64,000 nucleotides of DNA from the NCBI RefSeq assembly GCF_024713975.1, contig NC_091108.1:8415001-8479000 (forward strand). Reading direction: 5' to 3'. The DNA comes from Paralichthys olivaceus. Its lineage: Eukaryota; Chordata; Actinopteri; Pleuronectiformes; Paralichthyidae. Under the pieces are notes generated by a model. The model searched no databases, was not told the origin of the DNA, and saw only the letters and a list, made by a program, of their open reading frames with translations. The position numbers were made by a program, and so were the translations under genes. Below, in pieces: positions 38,901 to 55,119 of the stretch (position 1 is its first letter; every line of letters begins with the position of its first letter).

Positions 38901-41100
38901 CAGTCCCTTCTGACCCAAAGCAATATAACTCTTTATTTTTGCCCAGAAGACACTTTATATAAAAATAAAAATAATAATGGAACAGAATGGGAGGTACAAG
39001 TGTAATAAGCTCCTTGTGGCTTCAGCTGGCAACTTAATGCAGGTGCCTGAGTTTGAAATTCAGATTAGTGTGATGGGGCCGGAGGTTAGACAGTCAAGTA
39101 AGGATTTCCTACTTCCATTCAAATGAGATTCTCAAAATAAAAGTGTAGTCACCAGGAGCCGAGGTTCAGAGCGGTGGACGCTGGGAAGTACATGTGGCGA
39201 ATAAAGGAATAAGCCTGCGTAACCTGGGGCTGAGTCTTTTATATGTGGGGATGACTCTGCTGTTGAATGAACCGTCTGCAACACAAGCCAGTTCTGATTT
39301 CATATTCATGACATCTCAGAGGAAAGAAAAAAAAAATAAACACAACAAGCAAGTTGGAGCGTAGCAGATGGAAGCTGGGCCCGTGTACTGTCACATCTAC
39401 AAAGTCAGATCTCGTCTGGCAGACTGAAGAAGAGGTCATCCTCCGCAGCAAACACTGACTCATCTCACGCCCACAAACACACACACATGCACAGGAACTG
39501 AGCAGAAAATGCTGCACACTAGTATAGATTAAAAAACTTAGTATAAACTATTATTCATTCACATGCACGTCCTCTGTAGCCTCATAAGGACACACTAGGA
39601 CACCAGCTCCAGTAGGAGCTTTTGCAGAGTAGCCTGCAAAATGGACGGGCTGAATGTCCCTACAGCGAGCAGCGAAAACACGTCACTTCTGTAGAGAATA
39701 ATGACAGCACGCACAGACGGAGCCTGGGAGCGTCACAGTGGCAGTGCCTTTTCAGACAAGTCATGTCCTCTAAACAGAGGCCCCTTCACAGAGCAGCGTC
39801 AAGGACATACATGAGCATTGAGCGCCCTCTAGGGGACAGAGCTCTGGGCTGATTGGGCAAGAGGAGCAGTGGAGCGACCACAGACGCAGCAAAGCTCAGA
39901 CGTTGCACATTTAAATGAAAATAAAAGCTGTGAGTTTTCATACACAAATGCTGCTACACGGTGTCATTTGGTATAGAATATGTCACAGTGTGCTTATGTA
40001 GATATATCTGTATTTATTTCCTTATAAAAGCAAACACATTGGGACAAGTAGACCCCAGCAGGACAAGAAAAGAGAGAGGGGATTCATGGGAGATGAATGA
40101 ATCATCACCATGCTGAGCTCTGGCCTTGCTGCTGTGACAGTGAGGTCACATTGTGGCCAGAAGACACATCCGCATCCCAGGCCTGCAGCCTGCAGTCGGG
40201 CTCTGCTGCAGTGAGGAAGATATACGGCCACAAAAGGTCACACAGGTCGAATGCAGAAGCCGCCACAGTTGATCACGTTAACATGTCACAGGCAGACATG
40301 ACGCACAGTCATGTCAGGAGACTTGTATGTTTTTGAGGACCGGTAGCTTTTCCAAACTTCCACATTCATCATAAAGGTAGTCACTGGGCAGGAGGACAAA
40401 TGATGATAAACTGAAACTTCAAGTGAGCGATTTGACTGACGGCACAATGCCACTCAACCATCAAAGATTAATCCCTCCACAATAAATCAGCGAGTCTGTG
40501 GATTATTGGAATGGAAATACACCGTTATCCCCTCGACTCTCATGCAACTCGTCACCGGAGCAAATAAAATCAGCCTCAATTCTCCAAGATTTAAAAAGTT
40601 AAGAGCAAAAGCATAGTGAAGATGGAAGATTGCACCATCTGCAGTAGATGCTCTTAAAAATACCCATTTGGTTAATTACATTTTACAAATAACAGCTTAA
40701 ACATAGCAAGAGGCCAGTTCCTCCGAGGGAACAGTGGCCTCTGCTCTGGCTGCCATATTAAACATGTACTACAGAACACTGCAGCATGTGGAGACTGAAC
40801 TGAGAATTAGTGCACAGCATAGAAAGGTGTGGGTGGACTGTCAATCAGGGGAAGTGTTCCTCTAATGAATATGCCGGTAAATGAGCTGAAGTGTGAAGTA
40901 TGTGTTTTGATTCTATTATTCTAATGAGAACAAGTCATATACAGTATGAGAGATCTGCAGAGTGGTGTCCTGCATACATTTCATTAACATGGGTTCCATT
41001 ACAGACAGGCAGAGCTAACTCAACCCAACCTTGTCAGTAGAGGCCCCCTTGTGGTTGAACAGACTTCTGCAGCAAAGGAGTCAAATAAACTTAGGCTTTG
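35966..41100. other. Intergenic, no gene seen
   Basis: It includes an (AGC)n run near 37,220-37,233, a T run near 36,998-37,009 and a repeat fragment (separate entry). The overlapping frames at 37,052-37,379 on both strands show no domain. No exon or RNA gene could be supported up to the ube2v2 3' UTR. Confidence 0.5.
38125..38220 (+). repeat. Repeat fragment related to the 35.2-kb array
   Basis: GATACCAACAGGGGAAGTTG, then GAGAGTTTACAGATATAAAC, then TTTTTAGGACCTG parallel ATACCAACAGGGGAAATTC, GAGAGTTTACGTCTATAAAC and TTTAAGGACCTG in the array at 35,225-35,965. It is the same orientation and is clearly an older or shorter copy. Confidence 0.55.
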
Positions 41101-41129
41101 GATTTGATTCCTTTTTTTTTTTTTTTTTC

Positions 41130-41835
41130 GCAGTGACTTTTAATTTCAGAAAATCACAAGTTCATACACCTGCCATTTTCACCGGAAGTTAAATGCAAGG
41201 GTTTCAGAACGGAACAGGCTTCAACGTCTGTTACATGTCAAAGAGCTGGAGAACAGAAACATTGGTATCGTGTCAAGTACAGATATATATATTTATATAT
41301 TTATTTAAAAAAAACGTTCTTACCTTGTGACACTACTTTTAGACTACAGCCACAGTTCAATGATTCTGTCATCTGCATGATATTTCAATGAACCTGCTAA
41401 ATTTGACTAACAACTCAAAAAAAAAAAAAATGTGGCCACTCTTCGACTAGGTTATTAGTTACAGAACATGCCATCGTACACACATCTTGCCATTTTACTT
41501 CAGTGATCAGTTGTTTGAACATAAAACTTGAGACAGCCTCTGCGTGGCGTCATGCTTTCTTCTTAAAGCCCACTCAAGCTGGAACAGGTTGAACATAGAC
41601 GTCATTGTCAAAGAAACTTTATTAAAGGCAGATAATTGTGGTCTTAAAGTCTTTTTACTATTATTCAGTGCTCAACTGCAGGGACATTTTTAATGAATGA
41701 GCTACGTAATAAGAAAGTCCAATCTTGCTCTTGCAGACGATATTGTAGATGTGCGAAGTGAGCCTCTTGATGATTTTACACAATATTTCTAAGAGAGTAA
41801 GGTTTAAGACAGAGGGTCGACACAATCCATTACGA
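41130..41835 (-). other. ube2v2: ube2v2 3' UTR, approximate
   Basis: This is non-coding sequence downstream of the ube2v2 stop on the minus strand. Candidate poly(A) signals read on the minus strand are AAATAAA-type text near 41,296-41,306 and ATTAAA near 41,137-41,145; the latter is followed within about 15 nt by a run of 17 A (plus-strand T at 41,112-41,128). The true end cannot be fixed without transcripts. Confidence 0.45.
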
Positions 41836-44800
41836 TTAAGTGCTGTAGGTTTGTCCTTCTGGTGGTTGTTGAAGCTTTACATTTTCTTTGGACATCATTA
41901 GACGCCTTAACTCTTGAAGAATAATTTTAATGCTATAAGAATTCTGCCATTTAGCTAATACTGGTATGCTACGTGAATCCACCTGTGAGACAAAAACAAA
42001 AAAGAGAGAAGACAAATACAATCAGTCATCGTGACAAGACTGCTGACAGTGAGTTATTGAACGCATCACGTCTGAGCATCACAGAACTGCGATGCAAAAA
42101 CAATTTCTGAACTCGACACTTGAACATAACCTTGTCAGATTGAGCGATGACACTTACCGACCCATTGGAATTATTTATCCCATTCATGCTAATTTTTGTT
42201 ACAAATTTAACAGTCGGGGCTGTATCTGGGTATTTAGGTCCACATTCCACTTTCAGACTGTATATCCTGTTCTCATAACTGGTCTGAAAAACAAAGACAG
42301 AAACAGAAACACATTTATAGCATCTGTTAGCTATGAGACAGCATTCTACGACTGTGGTGGAAGGGCAATCCTCGTGATGAGTTCTCTCCGCTTACTCTTG
42401 CTGGTCCAATGATCATGCCTGTCCACCGTGTGAGAGTCATGTCCTCGTCATCCTCCAGGCCCCAGCTGACTGTGCCGTCACCTTCGCCCTTTTGTCCCTC
42501 TTCAAGCTCCTCCAACAAGCGAAAATTGCGTGGAACTTTACATCCTGAAATGACAGACGCAGACAGATTTTGAAGATGCAGTGGTATGAGAAATGAGTTG
42601 CAAATGACACATTGCGTTGAAGCGTTTATTTTTGGATCTTTCAGTTTCAAAATTACAAAACGTTTAGGCACCTTTCACTGTCAGTACCCACACGAGCATC
42701 ACAACATGTAAACCCCCTCATTGCCGTGTTGAGACCTGACATTAACATCTATCCTGACAGCTCCTCTCTTCAGTTAACACCAGGTATTTGTATGTGTCTC
42801 CTGTAACCACCTATGTTTGGATCTCACTTCTCCGCTTGTATCATTTCACAAAGACCACATGATGTTTTTATCTGATTATGCAGATGGTTTGATATTGTGA
42901 CAGTGAACACAAACGAATGAATGTATGAAAAACACTGAGAATTTGAAAAATACAATACTATTCATGAAACTGTAGCAGGATGAGGGCGTCAGTTGAGTAG
43001 ACAGTGCTTCAATGTGGCCCAGGACACATTCATGTTCATACAGCACCAGAACGTTACCACATGCGTCCAGGACCACCTCTGAATGTGAGCTTAGAGAGCT
43101 TAGAGAGAGAGCTGTTCACTTGTGATTGCATCTCTCAGGACGAATGTTAACACAAGGTCTGAACAGGGCCCTTGTTTGGGGGATTTTCGCCAATTCTCTC
43201 GTGCAAAAGATTCTTGGACCGTCTTGCATGCACTGTTCAGATCTATCCACAAGATGTTTAAGTGAGGGGACTATGGGCCACGGCAAAGTTTTTAGCTTTA
43301 CACCTCTTCAGTGAGATTCAAAAAGGTTCAGGTTGTTCTTTCTAGCACCCTGTGAGCAGTTCTCTCTCTTCCAGACCACAACTTGAACTCCAAACATTTC
43401 CATTAACTGCCATTTCTTAATTACATTGTGAACTGAGGCATCGACCACTGAAATCACTTTACTATCTTTTTATAGCCTTTTCCTGCTTTGTGGGCATCAG
43501 TTATTTTAATTTTCAGAGTGCTAGGCGGCTGCTTAAAAGAGCCCACGGCTGCAGATTGTTGAGACAATGTTTGAGGAGTCTGAGTATTTAAAAAAGCTAT
43601 GAAATTTGCAGCAGTGGATCTTTTCTAAACATGTTTTAACAAACCAAATCAGGTCTGAGATGTTGTGCCCACCTTTTGTATTGTGCTAATTTCCTTTGTG
43701 TCACTATTAAAAACAAAACAAAAACCCCAACTAATATTGATTAAACGATTATTGTATTCACAGCGACAGACGTTTTGACCGGGTGCGCCCAAACTTCAGG
43801 CCACTGTCAGGTGATATTCTGTATAATTCTTACTGGCAACATATTTCATTGAAAGCATAATACAAACAATTAACTTGCTGGACTAACAAGTTAAGAGACT
43901 CTGCAGCAGACAGTGAATATCTCCATCCTCTTTTTCATAGACCTCCTCTGTCGTCAAAAAAATGTACCTTCAGTCAGTCCCACATAAACCACCCTGCTTC
44001 TGTAAAGCAGAATCTAAATCAAGAAACACCATAAAAATCACACACTTAACTGTACTTCAGAGGAGGAATGATTAATGAAAACTCAACATGGGAATTCATT
44101 CAACCATTTACCAACGCCATAAATTTGATTGTGCTACTTCAAATATGAGACAAATATGGAAAAATCAATGATATAGTGAATCAATCTTAAACAATAAGCT
44201 GATCAGCAGAAAAAATATCTGCAGATACTATTACTAGTATCATGGAAACTGATTTGTATCTCTATTCATAGAAAACAATGCAGCTAAATGAGTATGATCA
44301 AGAAGTATGTACAAGACTGGACTGGTTATACAGGAATGACACAATAGATTGATGCGCTCCACGCACAAGCCACAGAATGCAACAACTTCTTATCTATCTG
44401 AGAGACATTTCCTAAAGATATCTGATGCTGCTGAATACATTTCTGCACTCTTGACAGCACTTTGGAGGCGGTCATGAGATTTGGAGCACATGGGCCTACG
44501 CGGCTGATTTTTAGACAAACGATCCAGTCGTCTTATGACCAAATGTCGTAACAGCCGAGTTGATAATAACGTCGTTCAAAACTCGTCAAAGTGTTCAGCT
44601 AATGGGAAAATGTTCTTGGAGGATGGTTCGAACGTTGACATAACACACACAGCCTGACAGGCACTCCTGGTGTAAATGATGAACCACTTACAGCTCGTGA
44701 CTGGAGGAATGGTGAAGGTTGAGGCGGCAGCACTTAAAGTAAAACTGCTGCTATTCATAATAATGACCCAGAGAGGGAAGTGAAAAGATTGTTTTAAGAC

Positions 44801-47323
44801 TAAAGCTGTGAAGACACTCAAAAAATGGGCCTGTCACTAAAGCATTCATTTCACACTCGTTTCATTCATTAAATCATGCTGAGACATGACTTCTTTTTGT
44901 AAAAATCAATATCTCACATCTGTTGTGCAGCGACGGCAAAGAAAGACTGACACTGAAGTGGTACACGAGAAATTTGCTCTGAAGTTTTTCAAGATTTCAG
45001 TTCCTCATAAACATGCTAATGCTGCTCAGTTTAGCTCACCACAGCTCACCACAGTGTCACTAGTAGTATCACTGAACTGTAATGCAGACATGCTAAAGAT
45101 ACTAGAATTCAAACTAAATATTCTTAATCACCTAAAATATTGACTCCGTTCTCTTTTGATAGATTAATCATTTGGCCTAATAAAAGTTAGAACATTTCCA
45201 GGATCTTAATATAAAAGGAGCAATAAACAATGCTCACATGTGAGAGCTAATTTTATGTTCCCTGCATGTTTTAAATGATGAACCTCGACTGAGGTTGACG
45301 AATGATCAATTTACGTTTGCCTGCATGTGGCCTTCATGTGGTCGTCCTCTCAAAATGATACAACACTATGGATTTCCTGTCCGACACAGCTCACGTCCTC
45401 ACTAAAAACTGTTGGAACCAGCGGTGCAAACCTGTCCCCACCTCCTGTTGAGTTTCACTTTTGTTTTTTTTCATAAACCGATCAAAATTTGGTCGACTTA
45501 GCCTCTATCCATCGACTAACGTTTGGCCAACCCTACAAATTATTATGTTCATTATCAGTGAAATTGTGAATCATTCATTTGAGTTTCAGTTACTGATGTG
45601 GTCAGCAAACACCCCTGTGCTCACCACACCCTACTTCATTAATGTTCACATTTACTGTTCTTTTTAAGTTACAGAGTACCTTTTTATATAACTATCTCTA
45701 TATTTGTTGGATATCTATGGTCATTTTCTATTACGGTTATTGTTTTTGACAAATTTAAGGCAAGTTTTAACCAAAAAGTATCTATATTTTGTATAAAAAG
45801 CCCAAATACCGACCCATAAATTCCCATTAGGCTTTTTAAACCTGAGGCTGGCCTCAGAAATCTTACATCCCTGGAGTTTTAACAGGGTTGTGTACAGTGT
45901 AAGAAGGAAACTAAGGGCCTTCACATGATGAGAAATGACTAATTGATCTATATACAATATAATCAGGATCAGCTTCAGTTGGTGCCACTTATGCATTTAG
46001 TAAATGTCCTTTTTTTAGTTCTCTCCATTGTTTATTGTCTTGTCATATGAAATTAAGGATCCATGGGGGGTTAGTGTGTATTATTATTAGTACTAAGGCT
46101 TCAGGTGTCAATTCAAATAATTCACTTTCTGTTTTCTTGAAGCAGAAACTCAGCTGCACTACATTTCTGTGGCAGCAGAAACTTTACAAACCCAATATCT
46201 TGAACCTCGCTACGTTACCAGTGACTCGGCGGCAGGTCGCCACTAACTCCTGAGTAAGTTTCCACTGTGTTCAACCACTTCCTCATTTTTACACTTTGTC
46301 TTCAACACTCCTGTGACGCGTGGTTCAACTCACACGACAGAAAACAGCTTGTGATCGTGTTTAACTCTAGATTGAGGGTTTTTTTCCTGTGATCCAAAGA
46401 GTTTACGCAGCAAGTTTTGAGAACCACGCTTCTTCCTGGGCGCTTACGCAGGCGCGGGCTCCGGCTATTTGCTGCGCGAAGCGTGCCAACTACGGTGGCT
46501 GGAGCGTTATTGCGAATAGCGAGCGTTCCTCCAACAATGTCAAACATCTGAAGCACGATGAAGACGCAGAGTTGAACCCTGGCGCGATATGTGCAGTCAC
46601 AAATGTAGAGATCCTGATATTATGTAGAAAATAACGCGCTAGCGAGATGCGATCAGCAGGGAAGTGAGCCTGCAATAAAACAATTCCACCACCGTCATGT
46701 TGTGCCTCACAGTGGAGCCACTGGTATTAGATATTATATTTACCACAGCTACATTACTGCATCACAGTTATTATAGTAAACAACACAAGTGTGTATTCAC
46801 AGTTCGACATTTAAACCAAACGGCTCGCACGCAGCGTAATGGACACTGTGCCGCGCCGTGTTAGAATATTCTAGCAGCTAAGTTAGCTAAGCTAGCTAGC
46901 AGCGCCTGCGGTTGAGTACAATTCTCGTAAAACTAAAACTTTTACACCACCTAAACTTTCACATCGCATAGTTTAGGTTATGGGGTTTTATTTATAACCC
47001 GTTAAATCAGTGTGTGCAGCCCTGACGCGTATTTCTAACACCGAGGGCTGTTTAAGCTAACTCACTGGACGAGCTATTAACAACGCCTCGCTTTAGCTCT
47101 GCTAGCCAACACGGTAGCTCCACGACATAGACGGCTCCCGCGAAGATCGCCGCTGTGCCGAGAAGAGACATTTACGGTCAAATTACAGCTCGGAGCGACG
47201 CTACGAACACGGTAAGTCGGGGAAACGCACACGCTGGCCGGGTTCGGGGCTGAGGTGGCCCCGGCACCGGCCGCGTCTGTGTAGATGTAGAGTTTTGAAG
47301 GCACACCAACCTGAGGAGGCCAT
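41836..47323 (-). CDS. ube2v2: Ubiquitin-conjugating enzyme variant MMS2 (UBE2V2), 4 coding exons
   Basis: The coding exons on the minus strand are 47,311-47,323, 42,396-42,544, 42,158-42,283 and 41,836-41,982, joined in phase by GT-AG introns to give 144 aa (human 145). The protein begins MASSG, has [37 protein letters not shown] and GMIIGP in exon 2, YENRIYSL and ECGPKYP in exon 3, and [12 protein letters not shown] and [13 protein letters not shown] in exon 4. This is the UBC fold of the UEV group, which lacks the catalytic cysteine. Known role: it pairs with UBC13 (UBE2N) to build K63-linked ubiquitin chains, notably on PCNA in damage tolerance. Phe12 corresponds to the human Phe13 that inserts into UBC13. 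[17 protein letters not shown] and the GQTY ending favour UBE2V2 over UBE2V1, as does its place beside mcm4. The exon 1 donor (CAG|GTTGGT) is weak but keeps phase; exon 1 codes only four full residues, so it rests on phase, position and CpG context. Confidence 0.95.
42545..47310 (-). other. ube2v2: ube2v2 intron 1
   Basis: A 4.8-kb intron. Most of it (42.5-46.3 kb) is AT-rich with no recognisable exon. Text near 45,470-45,540 (ACCGATCAAAATTTGGTCGA) resembles a fish repeat edge. From about 46,400 to 47,300 it becomes CpG-rich and continuous with the promoter island, including GCTAGC-rich text near 46,880-46,905. The frames at 46,302-46,675 on both strands have no family signature. Confidence 0.6.
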
Positions 47324-47480
47324 CTTCTTCTTTAGCCGAGTCCAGAAGAAGCACACACACACTCACACGCACCAGTGTGACATCACAGCCGGTAAAACCG
47401 GCAGCGGAGCAGCGGCCCGGTGGAGACACGACCGGTGTGCCGGGTCATCACCGGACACATTCACCGCTTCACTCCTCCGC
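47324..47480 (-). promoter_or_regulatory. ube2v2: ube2v2 promoter / 5' UTR, CpG-rich
   Basis: A CpG-dense segment lies immediately upstream of the start codon on the minus strand, with a CRE-like TGACATCA at 47,378-47,385 (plus-strand reading) and GC boxes around 47,400-47,425. No TATA box is evident, which fits a housekeeping CpG-island promoter. The transcription start is not determined. Confidence 0.5.
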
Positions 47481-47639
47481 TTGTTTGTTAATGTCTCGTT
47501 TTAAATAAATAATAAATAATAAAAAAAAATATTTTCCAGTGTTTGGACTCGTTCAGATTCATTTATTTATCAAGTGCAGAAACAATGACTCTGCTCAAAT
47601 ACAGATTCTTACCATGAAATTGAGAAATATTTAAAAAGT

Positions 47640-47999
47640 CCATCTATATATCCATCTATCGACCCAACTATCTATCTATCCACCCCTCTATCTGTCGCTC
47701 TATCCCTCCATCTATCTATCCAACCCTCTATTTATCTATCTCTCTATCTAATCCACCTATCTAATCCACCCCTCTATATATTTATCTTTCCAACTATCTA
47801 TTTGTCTATCTATCCCTCCATCTCTCTATCCCTCCATCTACCCCTCTATCTATTTATCTACCTATCTATCCATCCATCCACCCCTCTATCTATTTATCTA
47901 CTCAACTATCTATCCATCTCTCTATCCCTCCATCTACCCCTCTATCTATTTATCTACCCAACCATCTACCCCTCTATCTATCTACCCTAATATCATATC
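47640..47999 (+). repeat. CTAT/CCAT minisatellite with 96-bp higher-order unit
   Basis: Degenerate tetranucleotide DNA built from CTAT, CCAT, CCCT and TTAT words. A run of about 40 bases starting TCTCTCTATCCCTCCATCTA at 47,821 is repeated exactly at 47,917, giving a 96-bp higher-order period. The frame across 47,802-47,990 encodes only Ile/Tyr/Pro/Ser/Leu-rich repeat and is not a gene. Confidence 0.9.
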
Positions 48000-48838
48000 T
48001 ACCATCACACTAGAAGCACATCCCTAGATAACATCACAGTCCATGACAAGTCAAAGACAGAGGGTTATGTTACAGACGCCTTGTGCTGTATATTCATTAC
48101 ACACTCCTGCTTTTAGTTCGTGTCTCCAATTTAGATTCAAAAGCTTCCCGACACTAAACCGGTTTGGCTGAATTAAAGAGAACGTGTATTGAATTAGTCG
48201 TCGAGAATATTCACATGCAATGACACGTGCAGCCATTAACACATCAAGCCATTCTTCAACAGAAGAAAGTATGAAGTATTGAACATAATGTGATGTACGA
48301 CACCTACAGAGCACAGATACATTTAATTTCTATGACTTTCAAGCAAAAGGAAAATGGAATTTAAATCAATACAAAAAACGTAAGTATCTTGAGGCAGCAA
48401 CATTTTATTTTCTCTACTAATAGTCAATACAAGCTAGAAGTCAAAACTGGAAATAGTCAAGTACTGAACTTTGAGAGTTTTTAGAAATCTGATACAAACA
48501 CAATATGTTTCAAGCTTTATTACATCACAAAAACAAAAGTGAGACTCAGTGATAATGTACAAGTTGGAAGGAAAGAGCTTTTTGTACCGTCAGAAAATAA
48601 AACATCAAGAGCATCAATGAAAACATTAGAAATGAAAGCACGTTTAAATATGAGCTCTATTAATTGTGAGGGTGTTTTTATTTTGTTCCCATTTTTTTTT
48701 TACTTGAATGACTCATCTGGTGAATCACATCTCAAAAATCTATTTAAACATCTAACAAGCCCAGAAAACACTCGGTGCTTCAATTATACAAACTTTCTTT
48801 TTTAACAGCACGAGAAAAGAGGTTGACACGGGACAGGA
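48000..48838. other. Intergenic between ube2v2 promoter and mcm4 3' end
   Basis: AT-rich spacer with short open frames only. No exon was recognised. The boundary with mcm4 is the AATAAA reading at 48,839-48,844 on the minus strand. Confidence 0.5.
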
Positions 48839-48844
48839 TTTATT
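48839..48844 (-). terminator. mcm4: mcm4 poly(A) signal AATAAA
   Basis: The plus-strand TTTATT reads AATAAA on the minus strand, 44 nt past the mcm4 stop codon. That would make the 3' UTR very short. Further AATAAA-like words exist beyond it, so a longer form cannot be excluded. Confidence 0.5.
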
Positions 48845-48887
48845 AATTATTATAAGGGACTGTACAGGGTGTAGTGCAGGGTGCGTC

Positions 48888-54210
<5,323 letters not shown>

Positions 54211-54224
54211 TGTTGTCGCAGTAT
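54211..54224 (-). other. mcm4: mcm4 exon 2 5' UTR part
   Basis: A 14-nt untranslated part of the start-codon exon, after an acceptor reading CTTTAG on the minus strand. It decides the start: the ATG of MSSPMSTPGG is the first in-frame ATG after this junction. Confidence 0.7.
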
Positions 54225-55025
54225 CTAAAGATCAAATGGATCGAAATGAAATGAAATGAAATGCAGGGACGGATTAAAAACTACATTTGAACTACTGTTC
54301 TGAACCTACAACTGTATCTGCTGGATGTCCTACACCACGTCTGAGTTTACACTACAGGCCTGATGTGTTCATTTCTTTATTCACAAAGGTTTGAATGTTT
54401 CAGACAGTTCACTGACATGATGAAGCATTGTATGTTGACGTGCTGTTCACTAACGCATATTTGATCTTCTACCTGCTGAATGAAAAGTAAGCATGTCTTT
54501 AAATGGGACTGAAATCTGTGAGAATTGATAACATCAACACGTGACACCAGACTGCAGTGTTTTCTAATGATTAAGAATCCTTCATGATAGTACATGTTGT
54601 TAAAGTGTTTAAGTATTTAAGGCCTCGGTCCATCTTCTCTGAGAACTTTGTACATGCAGTTTCTCTCCTGTTCATTTAATGTTGATTTGCTGCAGTAAAT
54701 CAAAATTCAATTCTTCAAAATAAAAGTGAACTTTCATCAGGAGACACGTGTCCTGCCTCCGCTTGTTCAGGTTTCTTTATACGAAGTTAAAACTGTGTGT
54801 TTGAGAGTTTGATAGAAAACCTTCTCCACCATTTGACATGAGGCCGCAGAGACAATGAGCTGAAACTTCCTTCCACTGATTAAACGCTTAACACTGAGCA
54901 GGAGAACAAATCTGAGTGTTTGGGTAAAATCACTGAGACGAGTTGAAGAAGCGACGCTTTGACTTCTGCACCAATGTTTGCAGTTTGGTGCAGAATCAGT
55001 GAAAACACGCTCGGACGGTTCTTAC

Positions 55026-55080
55026 CTCTTCTGGTGTTCACGTCCTTGTGCTGCAGATCTGGCGCGAAACTGCGACTGAC
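55026..55080 (-). other. mcm4: mcm4 non-coding exon 1, approximate 5' end
   Basis: A strong donor (AGAAGAG|GTAAGA on the minus strand) at 55,025/55,026 ends a short exon with no ATG. Together with the 16 coding exons it gives the 17-exon structure known for human MCM4. The 5' end is a guess placed among the E2F-like sites. Confidence 0.6.
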
Positions 55081-55109
55081 GTAATTTTCGCGGGGAACTT
55101 TGGACCAAT
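55061..55109 (-). promoter_or_regulatory. mcm4: mcm4 promoter: two E2F-like sites and a CCAAT box
   Basis: Minus-strand TTTCGCGCC (55,061-55,069) is a strong E2F match. A second E2F-like site, TTTTCGCGGGG, reads on the plus strand at 55,085-55,095. CCAAT lies at 55,105-55,109 on the plus strand. MCM2-7 genes are established E2F targets at G1/S, so this arrangement fits. The sites lie at or just upstream of the presumed transcription start. Confidence 0.65.
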
Positions 55110-55119
55110 GGGAGGCCGG

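Noticed and set aside
1..41100. Search for snai2 or efcab1 exons
   Set aside because: No C2H2 zinc-finger or EF-hand frames were seen; these genes, if linked, must lie further left.
41836..47323. Possibility that the UEV gene is ube2v1
   Set aside because: Diagnostic positions ([32 protein letters not shown] ending) and linkage to mcm4 favour ube2v2.
47802..47990. 62-codon frame rich in Ile, Tyr, Pro, Ser and Leu
   Set aside because: It is a translation of the CTAT/CCAT minisatellite.
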